A DNA stretch of 64,000 bases from Glandiceps talaboti (Eukaryota > Hemichordata > Enteropneusta > Spengelidae), in the NCBI RefSeq assembly GCF_964340395.1, contig NC_135558.1, positions 15,640,000-15,703,999 on the forward strand. Reading direction: 5' to 3'. Under the pieces are notes generated by a model that was given only the letters and a program-made list of their open reading frames with translations, did no database searches and was not told where the DNA came from. The translations under genes were made by a program, and so were the position numbers. Each line of letters opens with the position of its first letter. Positions within the stretch are counted from its first letter, which is position 1. Positions 12,201 to 26,673 of this stretch are shown one piece after another.

Positions 12201-15200
12201 CTACTTGCTAATGAGCAACACTGATAGTATAAGTCTGCAGTCAGAATTTATTGTAAATGTTTTAGTATGTGTAATGATGGAGGGACAGGGGAAATAATAC
12301 AATTGCAAACATTTTGTGGTTTCATTGCAACACTATACTAGACCATATACAATTACGAGGCAGTTGACAGCCAATGGAATGTGTGTGTCTACCTAAAGCG
12401 CTCTCTCTGTATTTGTATGTAAATGTATAGGCTTAAAGCGTTGATAAGAACCATACAAAATATGCACTAAGAGTAAAATTGAGATGTTGAACTTGTCCAC
12501 ACATTTGAGTAACAGGTGTCATCGGTGATTGAGCATAGCTGCTGTAATTTGTAAGAAGAAAAGAACACTCCACACAGGGAACTATCATCTGCGTTAGTTT
12601 GTTGTAAGTCTGAAGGTTATGTTATCCTTTTGTCTGTCTGTGTGTCCGTGATTGTGTTTATGTGTGTGTGTGTGTGTGTCTGTCTGTCTGTCTGTCTGTG
12701 GACACGATATTGTACCAACCAATAAACCGCATGACGAGGGTATAAGAGCATACAGAATTAAATTAACTTTACTTATTGATCATGACTGTTTTACCCCCTA
12801 CTTTTGCACTCGTTTTCAATTTAATTCAAAAGCCCACCCATGGTGCAAAACTAGTAAACTATTCAAGCCACTTTTGTACTGAATTACTACAGATATAACT
12901 ATGTACAGTAATCTCATGTGACTTCTATATGATGTTAGGAACAGGCTAGCGTACGGCAACCGAGAAGGCACATAATATCACAAATAATTTTTTTTTAAAA
13001 CAACTTTTCTGTCATATCAGTTTGCATATGTAAATCGATTTTATTTCAAATTCATTTTCACTTGCACTTGTAAATCGATTTGCAATTTAAATTCGTTTTC
13101 ATTTTCACTTGCATTTGCAAATCGTTCCCATTAATATGACTATGTTTCCTATCAATCCTACCAGGGATCCATTTATATGACCACATTTAATATCGTATCC
13201 TACAGGTACCCAACCATATGAATATGTTTACTAACAGAGCCTACCAGGTACCCATTTATGTGACTATGTTTACTCTCATATCCTACCAGTACCACAGTCT
13301 GGACATTCGTCTGCACAGCCTGTCTGTGCATATTTATCGTGTAATAACATTGAAATCCTACTTCGGTCTAGATATTCATAGTCTAGAATTTGACGCTTTT
13401 TTAAAGTTTGAATCTTTAAATACAACATGACAAACATTATTATGAATAAGGCTCTCTGAGAAGTGGAAATTCCAGCAAATGTTCCGAAAGCATTACAACA
13501 TTTTTATCGATTGATCACAGAGTGCATCGTGACTTTTTCAAGTGACATTTTCGACACAAAATAATATACGTAAAGTGAAATGAGTATGATTCCGCGGACT
13601 AAGTAGAATTGTCTGAATATGACTTTGAGGGGAAGTAAGCTTGCCGGCTTTTACATCGATAATCTAGGTGATTTTTAAATAGAATAAAATGTATCAAATA
13701 AAAATAAAAGTACTTCTACATATCAAACTCATGCCATCCAAGGATATATGTAACGTAATGTATGCATTTACGTTTTGAAAGCACATAATTATTACGATAA
13801 ACTTGATCGTAGCGTAGGATTGGGACGAACACTCAAACGGTATGGAGAAAAAATAGTTCGGTAGAAGAGGGGTGATATGCTCTGAAATCACCCCCTGTTT
13901 GACGTCACACAGTAGACGATATGCACGTATTTATGTGATAATTTGATGAAAAACATGTTTATACATAAACAATCAACGTGAAAATCAAATAGGATGAAGG
14001 TTATTTCTGGAAAATACATGGACCAGTTTTGTTATTATTTTTAAAACATCGTGTAGAAATTATAATTCCTAGCTGATCAAATGATGACTAAAACTTAATT
14101 ATTGAAAAGAAAAATTGCCTTTAAATTTTGACTCGTTTTACTTCATCCGTAAAAAATAAAACTTAGGTCAAATTTCGTGAATTTTCATGCAGTTGTCAGT
14201 TATTAATTGTGAGGTGATTTTTAGCATGATGCGTTTTGATCACATTTTACTTGCATACGGACAGAATTTGAGCCAGTAAAACCTACAGTAGTCGAGAGTA
14301 TGTTGCACTAAATTTCTAAAAACAAACAAGGTTACATGTTCAGAGATATAGTTGAATATCATTGCGTGGGCAGAGTTTACGTTGCAGGGCTTCATCTGTG
14401 TAGAATTTAATAACAAATCGAATGATGTATGTGACATGCTTAGCCCGTGCGTCTTTCTCTTAGCCCAGGCCGTTTAACGACGGGTATATTTTCTTCGCGG
14501 AAGTGAAACTGAGAAATCTGAAATCGAACATCGACCAAACAAAACGGTATTATGAAAAATCTCGCATGAAACTATGTTTTTTGAAGGTACAAAACATTAG
14601 GTAACTTGTAGATTGTACTGTGACTTCGGAACATTGTACATGTAGCATTCTAAGAATAACACTGCATTGTTATGTAGATAGCATAGTGGGCCATTTGACG
14701 TGATTCAACTCCGACCGTATGCAAATGAGACCAAATTTCCAGACTGTAACCAGTACCCACTTATATAACTGGGCTTATAATCGCATCCTAACGGGTAACC
14801 ATTTACATGACTCGGTTTACTATCAGATTTACATGGGAAATGTACAATATCATCCAACACCAGATTTAAACTTAATGCCTTCCGTAAGGGTATAGTCTTG
14901 CAATTTCATGATTTATGCAAGAAATTTAGCTATATATCTGTGATTCGTCAAGTCCCAATGAAAGTTAGTTGTCAAAAAAGTTATTGAAATGCCCGCCACG
15001 CCTCCTATTCTCAGCACAAGAAAGCTTGCCATCCTCGACTTCACTTGGCTTTCGTGATCCCCAACAGTCCAGTTGCCAGATGGCATTTTTAGCTCCGCTG
15101 TCAGCGAAAGCTGAAAGCGTAGCTTTAGGTATAGGTTGTATAGAGTATAGAGAGTAGAGTGAATCATAGGTGTCCGTCAAACTTTTATATTTTCATTATT

Positions 15201-18200
15201 TTCTCCGGAAGTGACAGTCAGTATTCTTAGATATTTGGTGTGAATGTTCCCTGGGGGGAGGCTATTCAGATTTGTTCATGCCAAGTTGATCTGTGCCATT
15301 TTCAATTTTTTATGATTTTTTTTCATAAAATGTCATTTTCATCATCTCCGTGAAAACTTATTGTCAGATTGCTTTGATATCTGGTGTGTTGATGCGCAGG
15401 GGGTAGCTTACTCAGGTTTGTTAATTTCAAGTCAGCACATCTTCATTTTTATTTTTTATGATTTTTTTTTTGTAATTTGAAAAAAAAATGAATATGTTAA
15501 TGAGGATAATGACCGACGCCATATTGGAAATCATTCGACGAGACTTTAAGTAAACTGCCACTTTTCAAAAGACACTATTGACGTCAAACAAGCAATGTAA
15601 TATGTGCTATAGTCATAATTCTACGCATTGGGCGCCCAAATGCATGAAGTGACAAGCGTTTATTCGAAACAGGGTTGTAAACTTCAAATCCAAATTCTGC
15701 ACCCTTCTACATAATCAGCCAGTCCGCAACGTCCTTATTTGCATACTCTATCCTGATTCGACCAGAAGCTGAAGCTGACCTCATGTGACCGGGCGATTTT
15801 CCACAGCAAGCAACAACACAAGACGTTCTTGGTACTCACTAAAATCTCACTTCAGACCCACTATAAAAATGTGATGTTTTCAGATAACATGTAACTTGTG
15901 ATTAATTCTATATTGTCGTGCAATTTGGAGTGACAGTGAACCAGAATTAAGACAACTTGCGTAAGGAAGGCATGCGGTTGAAGTTATGCAAGAGCAGTCT
16001 AACTGCGGACTGTGAATCAACCAAACTTTGTTTATTGGCCGACAGTTCACATGTAAAGTTAAACGACATGAACGTGTCTTGCCATTTCCAAAATGCAAAT
16101 ATTTGGCAAGTAAAAATAATTAAAATAATCACAACTTTAATTTGGCTTCAGACTTTGCATTATGTTTTGCGTATCTTTCCCCGTTTTACATGTAAATCCG
16201 AAAAGGTTCTCTCGTCATGTCATCAGTGATCATACCGCGAGGGCCGAGGGGCTGCTTTGAGTACGAGCGAAGTGAGGCATGTTGAGGTATTTTGTTGAGA
16301 ATTATAAATATTGCGAAATGTCAAGTACAAGGTTTAAATACAATGGAATGATGAAAAAAAATGGCCGAGTCTGCTGACAGGCGCCGCGATACAACTTTCA
16401 AAATATAACTTGACATGTCTTCATTTGTTAGATTTATACAATTCAAGACGCGTTTTCACTCGAAAACAACAATTCTGTGAATAATGACACTCTGAACGCA
16501 GCGATTTCTCGGACGATGTTACCACTGTAACGTATGGCTGACAACGACTTGCTTCCGGGTTAGTCCCTCGTGCATCCGGGTACCTGGGGTTGTCGCCGTA
16601 CGGAAACTAAGAAAGATGGAATTTACAGTGTTTCTTGTGACCGGCGCTAGTTTGAGACGATTTTCTCACGTACTATCGAGGCTAATTACTTGGACTTGGA
16701 CCTTACTCCAGTTCATCGGGAAGTTTAGCCAGTCCGATAATTCTTTCTGGTTTAGTTTACAACACTTTTGATCACGCAGATTTTGTTGTTGTGATGAAAA
16801 GAAATTTAAAAAAAAAAGATCACTTCAACCATTTCGTTGTGTTTTCTTTATGAAAGGTAATAGAACATGAACGAGTGTTACCACTGTAACGTATGGCTGC
16901 CAGAATGACTCTCTTTCTGGTCCTTGGCGGGGATTGTCGCCGTCCGGAAACTAAGATGGCGATTAATACATTTCTTCCCTATATATATCTACTCAACTTG
17001 TACAAGTTGAATGTTGTTGACTTGGTAAATTTGTTAGAAAATTGAAATTCAAATTGCCTCAAAATTATTTTAGATCCCTAGTTTATTTCATTCATCATTA
17101 AAATTTCCCAGGGTTAAAGCTGTAAGACAATGGAATTATTTATAGCCAACCTCAAAATCATCTCTTTTTTTTCTTTTTCTTGTGTGCATTTCCCAGTCAT
17201 TTTTTTGCTGAGATTTTGTGCAATTTTTCATAACAGTAGATTTTTGTTATAAAATGGTGACTATGGTATAAAAGTACAATACATTACCAACTTCTGTGTA
17301 AAATGTGTTTTACAGTGAGACATCATATGAACCACTAACCACTTTATTGCATCGCTAAAACAAAACTGCATAGTGAAGAGCTGAAGAACTGAACCACTTC
17401 TACGTGTCACCAAAATAAAAAATTAAATTAAAAAAAAAAAACAGCGGAGCTATTCTGACCGATAGGTCACTTGTTTAACATAACCGTGCATTGTGTTAGA
17501 GGGAAGGTTTTATTGTTGATATTTGTTCTCCAGGGTGTCCTGGACAAGAATCCACCGGGTGCCACCCTGGCACCCTTGAGCATTTTTTTTAATTTGCATA
17601 AATTAAAAAATGATAAATTTATGATGATTTGGCCATTTGGTAGCACATCTATACAACATTACCATGTATGAATGGTCAATATTTGTGAAAACAACTTCTT
17701 TTTATTGGTGAAATACAATGTAAAGACTAATTAGATAATTAGCAACTTCCAAAGATAAAAAATAATATAATTTGCATAAATCGTAAATTGTATTTTGTGT
17801 GATCTTAGTCATTTTTCAATATATTCGAAATGCAATACTTGAATATATTGTGAAAACAGTTATGTTTTGTGATACAATACAGTGTAAATACTAATTAGAT
17901 GATTAACAACTTCCAAAGATAAAAAAATAATCACATAGATTGCAAATTTGCATAAATCGCAAATGGGTATTTTGGATGATCATCATAATTTTTCAATAAA
18001 CTTGAATTGCAATACCTGGATATATTGTGAAAACAACTACCTTTTAATGACACAATTCAGTGTAAGTAATAATTAGATAATTAGCAATTCCAAAGATAAA
18101 AAACGAGCTGATTTGCATAATTTGCATAAACCGTAAATGGGTATCTTGTGTGATCTTCGTCATTTTTCAATATACTTGAAATGCAATACCTGGATATATT

Positions 18201-21200
18201 GTAAAACCAACTACCGGTACTTTTTAATGATGCAATACAGTGTAAGTACTAATTAGATAATTAGCAACCTCCATAGATAAAAACAATCTAATTTGAATAA
18301 TTTGCATAAATCTTAAATGGGTATTTTGTGTGATCTTCGTCGTCTTTCAAATGTACTTGAAATGGAATACCTAGTATTCACCCCTTGTTGCATCATTCAT
18401 AAACCTGAGATGAAATGTAAAATGAACTGAAAGTTTAGTGTAAAGATGTGACATGACTGTTCATATAATGTTGGGACTCAAATCTGCATCGATGCTATGA
18501 AGCACTTGTTCATCACAACAAAATTTGTCCATGGCTAACGTATCTTGTCAACTTTATAGAATCTACAAAAATCAGTTATATTCTAATTAAACTTTTCAAC
18601 TTGTTCAGTCCATTAGAAAGGATTTTGCCTCATTGTCAAGCATGTACTTACTCTAAAATATACAATTTTTAATTTGTTATATTTGCACATATAAGCTTAA
18701 TTAATCTAATTATATAGCTATATGAGCGTTGATCTGAAGATTGAAATACTAAATATCGAATACACACACATACACATTTATAAGCAGTAAAACATTTAGT
18801 TCTCTGATAACAGTAGTAGTCTAATGATAATTTACATGGTCATGCATCTATGGTAGGAGTCATGTAAAACCTGTGAGTTGACTGAAGAAAAAAAACGTCT
18901 CAAAGCTGAACACGTACACTCCACGCATACGTTTTCTTAATATAGCAACACCAAGTTGAATCTATACAGGAAATACGGTCATTTGTTTACAATGGAACAC
19001 GGTGTACTTATAAATGTCGGTCCAGATAGAATAAAAATCATTGTTTGCCCAAGTAAACAACGAGGGATATTTTACATGAAAACCTAGAGAGTTGATAAAC
19101 ACCAGCCTTAAAAATCTGCATTGTCACAAGACCTTGTGTTTCAGTTTATCTTATCTCACATGTTCTGGAACGTATATCCAGTCATAGTATAGTAAATTAC
19201 ATGATGAACTATCTCAAAAGAGGTGTACCGGAACTCTGTTTAACCCTAAATATCCACATCGGTGCCAGACACTACATAAAACATCCAATGCCAAACAGTG
19301 GACAAAAATTTCACACAGTCATGAACTAAAATCACTACAAATATGTGATAAACTTCTAGATAGAGTTCGAATACATGTTGCAGAAGCCCCAAGTGACTTG
19401 TATACTGCAGATTCACAGTACAGTAATAATTGTTTTGGATATTTCATCAGCTAAATCATGTGTCTATGAGAAGTGTGGATTCACAAGTAAACAGTGCATT
19501 TGCAGAATTTGTTACTGAGATTGAAAGTAACCCCATTCATATTTACAATTACAATGAACTGCGTGAGTATTTTCTCAGCCACATCAATGACAATAAGGTA
19601 GACTCAATAGTTGTATAAGAGGGAGGTAATAGGGGAATCGGAGTGGGTGGGTAACGTTTTACACATCAGTTCTTAAGAACGACCATATTTTAAAATGGGA
19701 TTAGGCGAGTTACATTTTACTTTAACTCATTTCAATGCCTAATGTTGCAATATTTTGTGATTTGGAACTGAATCCTCCTACTGCCACTGATTCCACATCG
19801 GTTACCATGGGATAATTAATGTTGTTGAGTGGAGATGTTGACCCTTGTCCCGACAATGCCGAGAGTGTACATTTTTGGCCTTCAGCTCAGCCAATTAGAT
19901 CCAAACACAGGTACTGAGTATTGCAGTGCCTTCACACAAAATCCTTGTGTGGTGGTAGTTGGAAATAACCAATCTCTTTTAAACTGTCAATTGTCAATAT
20001 GGTTGCAGCAATGGGATTATGTCCTTCCAACTGAGTCTGGGACTTTTTTATCTTCTATTTTCATGTCCAACAGCATTTTAACCCATGTTTTAAAAAATAT
20101 CTGATTGGGATGGGTCATGTTTTAGAGAAAGGGGATTGAGGAAGGGCCACTAACACGATAGAATCGTTGGAGGGTCACATATTACGAGAGTGACCGAGGG
20201 TGATCACCCTACCCCAATCCGTATAATTACTGAAGGCCCTCATTTTGAACTATTTTCAAGATGAGCTCCTGGTAAAGAGAATCAAAATCTCTTGAGTACA
20301 TGTGCAATGATATGATATAGATCAATTTGTTGACTCTCCCACCTAAAGTGTGCAGCCAACTGGCAGACTTGTAGTTTTCATTAATTATATGTTGTTTAAG
20401 ACCAAAAATGAAAAACAATGAGTAATTTGCTTAAATTACACATTATACTTGCAGCATATCAGTACCAGGCAATATTGATCATTGATTCATTAAATCTGAA
20501 TCATAAACTTTTGTTATGGTAATAAGTTGAAATCATAATTTATTGGGCACTGATCTTTGGATGGAGACCCAACAATTGATTTGATTGGATACATTGCTGT
20601 ATACCACTACATAAATATGTTTACCACAGGTGATTCAATACTGTGCAGAATGTGTGATTTTATGATTAAGTCGTTATATCTTACAAAACAATTACAAAAA
20701 ATGTTTCAGTTGCAGCTAAAAGTTAAATCCGGCATTAGTAAACTACAAAGAAAATAATGGAAAATATAGAGAAAAACTCTGGGTACCCTATCACCTGCCT
20801 TGTCCCTGGAGACATTGTAGAACAGTCCTAACTGTTCTCACAATGAAGCTAGGTTTATCATTTACAGATATGCAATTTATGCAAATTATGCAAATTAAGG
20901 TGTTATTTTAAGAATTGTTAATTCTTTTATTTCCAAACTTATCTTTATTCCTTCTTTATTTCATACCTAATAATTACTCAAGTTCATGATTCACATTTAG
21001 TGAAACAATAATCAATACTGCCTGGTACTGATATGCTGCATGCTGTATGATTTGATTGTAATTTAAGCAAACTACTCATTATTTTACTTTATTTTTTTTT
21101 CAGCATACCTTATTTCTTGTTCCATTCCTTCCAACCATTTATCATAGTTAAATGATTAAGATTTCGTGAATCTATCACAAATATTGCCTGACATTAAATA

Positions 21201-23084
21201 TTAGCTTCAAAATATTCTTATTCTGTGCAATTTATGCAAATTATGCTAATTTCGCATTATTTTTTAATTGATTTCTTTATTTTATAGCCCAGTACTATTT
21301 TACAACTTTGAGGTAAAGATGTGTGCAATATAAAACTCATTTATACATGATAATATTGTATATATGTGCTACTAGATGGCCGAAATTGACATAAATCGGC
21401 CATTATTAATTTATGCAAATTAAAAAAATTGCTCAACTCTCTCAGGGTGGCACCCGCCAGATTCTTGTTCAGGACACCCTGGAGAACAAATATCAAGCAT
21501 AAAACCTTCCCTCTAAGACAATGCAAGGTAGGGTGGCCTGGCAACTGGACTACCAAGGATATGGCATGTGCGTGTTGAACTTCCTTCTGTCCCACAACAA
21601 GTTTACACATTCTTTTAATCACTATAGGAAAATTATCAAGATTTTGTTGAGTGGTGCACACTCACTGTACACTAATCATATAGAGGTCAATGTATAGGTC
21701 ACCATTATTGATACATTGTCACGAAATTTTCTTCGTAGGCTAGGCTAGGCTTGGTCTATTTTCCATATTTTGACCACACACATTTGGGTATAAATTAAAG
21801 ATTATTACACTTGATAAATATGTGAGAGTGTATTTATATCCTGAGATACAGCGCTAGATAAATGATTATGTACAAGCCTTGCAACAAACCGGTAGTTTGT
21901 TATCGAGAGAAATCAGAAAAGAACATGGTAAAAAGGAGACGGTTCGAGGTCAATATAATACTTTCTAAACTTCTAATCGAAAATCTAAAAAGACACAATT
22001 TCTTATTCATCTGCGCATTAGTGTATGAAATTTGAAAATGATTAGTCCATATTTGACAAAATTGAAATGATGATAAATATTTCACCTGTTTGTGCACTCT
22101 GCGCTCATTGTAAACCTATTTTAGGCCAAGAAAAAATTGTTTTCTGGTGAGTTTGAATCACTTAAATACCCTGCCATGGTCTTTTTTTTCTCGTGTTTGT
22201 CCAGCCAATGCAGAGTGCAGATCTAGGGGAAACACAAAATAAGGTTGGCATAAAACCACTTAAAACAGAGTCTTTCTCAGTGTAGAGCACGAGTTTAAAG
22301 TTGGCGTCAGATTCAGATTCAGGTAGCATCATATTGATCTTCAGATAGCCACAGATCCGAATACACCCCACGACAGTGAAGCAGAATTCTTCCCTGTAGT
22401 GTCAAAGCAGGTTTGAGTCCGTCGGGTGTCTTCGGATCTGAGGCCATCTGACGCCCAATATAATGTTCATAAGATAATGCTACCTGAATCTGAATCTGAA
22501 TCTGATGCCAACTTTATACTCGTTCGATCGATTAATTACTCAAATTGGTCATTAATATTCATCTGATTATTACCAAAACCTAATCAGTTCTTGCCATTAC
22601 CCTACGGAACATGTCTATGAAATTTCGTTTGAATGGATGCAGCCGTTTTCCGGAAATGGTGATACAGACACACACTCTTCACCCCAAATATAAAACCTTC
22701 CTTACGGAAGGTAAAAATGAACATTCACAATAAAAGATCTCACTACACGAAAAGTCCAATTTACCCACCTTTACCCAACCTTTATCTCACATGTTACCCA
22801 CCTAACCTATGTACTAATACTACTGTGATTGACATGGATTTGCTCCTTACCAGGAATTCATCATAGTCAGTTTCCTAATGACAGCAGAACCAGATATCCG
22901 ATTCATTTTTTTGCCTGCCAAGTCAAAAAGTAACTTTGTTTAATCTTTTTTGGCTAACCTGAGAGAAGGGATATCTAATATGATCAAACAGTGTGAATAC
23001 TCTGGGAATAGTAATTGAGTGTATCCTCTTAAAATAACATGTCACAAGATCAATATATGTATATTTTAATAACCCCCCCCCCCC

Positions 23085-23116
<32 letters not shown>

Positions 23117-26100
23117 CTCTCTTAGTGTTTTTTTCCTAAGGTTGGCGAACCCTGATAACAGAAAGGGGGAGAGGGGTAGAACTTGCAGTGTTTCACATAG
23201 AATCGATCATAATTTTGGTGGGAAAGCCCGGGAAAATGAGATGGTAACCCCTGTAGGTTTTACTTACCACCCTTAAACAAAATCTGACTTTGCTCTGTAA
23301 TAAAATACTCAACAATACAATGTACATGTATTTCCACTTATGTAGAATATGACATGTAAATTGAATCATCACAAATTATGTACCTTTCACTTTGTGCTGG
23401 GGAGGAAGTTGCAGTCAGGTGTAAGTTCTTTGTGGAGGTTTCAATCATAGGCGAAGGCAAGTTGATTTTTAATATTTAACATCAATTCCACATATGACAG
23501 AACCCCTGTGAAGGAAAGAAAACCAAATGTTTAATGATGCAACAAGTATTGATCAACTTGAGCACTGGAATTGACGTCCCAGTTGTGCATCATCGAAAGT
23601 TTCCAAACATAACCATAGAGACTGTCCTGGCCATAGAATTGACATATAGAATGTTTCCATCCAGGATAGGGAACCAAATTGATTTGTTAGGGGAATCAAA
23701 GAAGCCATATTTATCAGAACATTAGAACCATCGCTAAACAGAGATGTGGGTTGATACACCTTACCACCTGTCTGGGACAATATTCTGAAGTCATGTGTAA
23801 ACAACGTGTGACTTCACATCCATGACGTACGGTAGACCTGAGGACTCAGGTCGAAAGCTACGATTTATCCAAGTATTTTACATGTAGTACAGTACAAAGT
23901 TTTAAATTTATTTGTAACTATTCACCTGCACAGACGAGTCTTCATCATAATATCAACCCGAAGTCGTGCTCACAGCGTCAGGTGTGACTTGATCCAAATG
24001 TCATGTGATACCATTTTCTAGTGTCCAATAGTATTCGGAATATTTAGTCTAGTAAACAACATAATGAAAAGAGAAATGTATAAAATCTAAACTTTTGTAC
24101 AAGTGAAAAGCTTGTCATTGTCTGCAAAAGTCCCATGTAGTAATAGTCAAAATGTCTTTTCACAACCACACACACCTCTTCTAGCTAAATGCAAACCAAC
24201 AAAATGGTTACTACATGAAACATTCAAAAGAATATTAAGTCTTAACTATTCATACCAATGATATTTTGGACAAATTGGTCTTCACCAACCTGCTGTTATT
24301 GGTAAAACAACAGAAATATGTAACAAAAATACACTGAATGTCATAAGTACACCAACAAATCTTACCCTATCAGATTCCACTGAGGAAAATTCAGACACAT
24401 CTAGACCACTCATTTGACCTAACATCTGTACATCTTCACCAGCTGTTGATGTTGTTCCACCGGTTTGGACACTATGTGTCCACTTCACCTACAGTGAGCA
24501 CAAAACACATACACTATAATAATAGTAATATTTGTTTGTAGTGGCTTCCAAAACTAAAAGGAATTTTTTTGTTCATATGTAAAGTATAATGTACACACTA
24601 ATAATGATATATATCAATATTATGGTTTGAAAAAAAAAATATTATAGTCATAATTTCATAAACTGTATGTGATTTGCAAACACTGAACAATTATTACATT
24701 GTATTTTACTTCTGAATGTTCTATGCGCCATAGCATACACAAACTTAGCAAGATAGCTGAGTTACAATGTAGCAATATTCATAAGATTTGAGTCATAAAA
24801 AAAATTAAATTACATGTAAAGAAATGTATTCCTTGGTTTGTGTGGTGGGTTTTTTTGGCATATGGGCTAGCGGCTTCTGAATACAATAAACATCCTATTT
24901 TAAGTATTTATACAGTTATTAAAAACTTCACTTTCACTTGATAATAGATTATACTGGTGGTTGTAACTTTGTTCTCCACAGAATATTGGTAGATAGCATG
25001 TGATAGAATAGTTTGTGTAATGATTAGAATCATAATTATGTTTCATATTCTATATACATACTTGATCTGTGGAAATTGGCTAACTCTTCCTGAAATTGCT
25101 CCGGAAGTACTGGCTACTGGTTGTGGCATGACCTACCATTTCCCTCAGCAAGAGTTCTACCTTTACTGGGTAAATTAAGCTCTATATCTGTGATTCGTCA
25201 AGTCCCAATGAAAGTTAGTTGTCAACCAGATTTAAACTGAATGCCTTCCGTAAGGGTATAGTCTTACAATTTCATGATTTATGCAAGAAATTTAGCTCTA
25301 TAGTTTTTCAAGTCCCAGAGAAAGTTAGTTGTCAAAAATGTTGTTCAAATGCCAGCCTCCTATTCTCAGCACAGGAAAGCTTGCCATCGTCAACTTCACT
25401 TGGCTTTCGTGATCCCCTACATACCCAGGATGTGGCATGTGCGTGTTGAACTTCCTGCTGTCCCACCACAAGTTTACAAGTCAGTCTGTCTACTCGTTGC
25501 ATGTAGACTATTTCACATTCCTTTAATCACAATGGGAAAATTGTCAAGATTTTGTTGAGTGGCGTGCCCTCACTGTTCACTAATTATATATAGGTCAGTG
25601 TATAGGTCACCACTATTGATACATTGTCTTGAAATTTTCTTCATAGCCTAGGCGAGGCTTGGTCTATTTTCCATATTTTGACCACACACATTTGGATAGA
25701 AATTATAGATTATTACCCTTGATAAATATGTGAGTGTATTTATATCCTAAGATACAGAGCTAGATAAATGATTATGTACAAGCCTTGCAACAAACAGCGG
25801 TAGCTTGTTATCAAGAGAAATCGGAAAAGAACATGGTAAAATGGAGACGGTTCGTGGTCAATATAATACTTCCTGAACTTCTAATCAAAAATCTAAAAGG
25901 ACATGATTTCTCTTTATTCATCTGCGCATTAGTGTGTGAAATTTGAAAATGATATGTCCATATTCGATGAAATTGAAATGATGATAAATATTTCACCTGT
26001 TTGGGAACTCCACGCTCATTGTAAACCTATTTTAAGGCCAAGAAAAAAATTGTTTTCGTGTGAGTTTACATCACTTAAATACCCTGCCCCTGTCTTCTTT

Positions 26101-26638
26101 TTTCTTGTGTTTGTCCAGCCAATGCAGAGTGCAGATCCAAGGGAAACTCTCCCTACATCAATTGCTACTTCAGGGAAGACAACTACAGAGCTAATCATGA
26201 ACAATTAACAAAAACATTTGCATCATCACACCACTTCAGGCAACGTTTCCTGACCAGAAACAACAACTTCCATTTGTGTGGCCACCATGTCTAATTACCG
26301 AAATATGCCATTAGATTATCAAAACTAAAGCTAAATCGATAATATTGTCAGAATAGTTGCGCTGTGGTATCGCAAATGCATGTACCAAGTTATAATGAAT
26401 TTGAAGAGTGCACTCTTGAGATATAGTCTAATTACCAAAAACCATTAATTACGTAAATTGCTCATTGATATTCATGGGATGTTTACCAAAACCTAATCAG
26501 TTCTTGCCATTACTCTATGAAACACGTTTACAAAATTCCACTTGAATTGAGCCAGTCGTTGTTTAGATAATGGTGATACAGACACACACAGAGACACACA
26601 GACTTCATCACTATTACAAAACCTTCCTTACGGAAGGT

Positions 26639-26673
<35 letters not shown>

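Noticed and set aside
24090-24518. Possible decayed ORF around [20 protein letters not shown]
   Set aside because: Open stretches between stops are no longer than expected for AT-rich DNA, and no repeat copy or domain supports coding.
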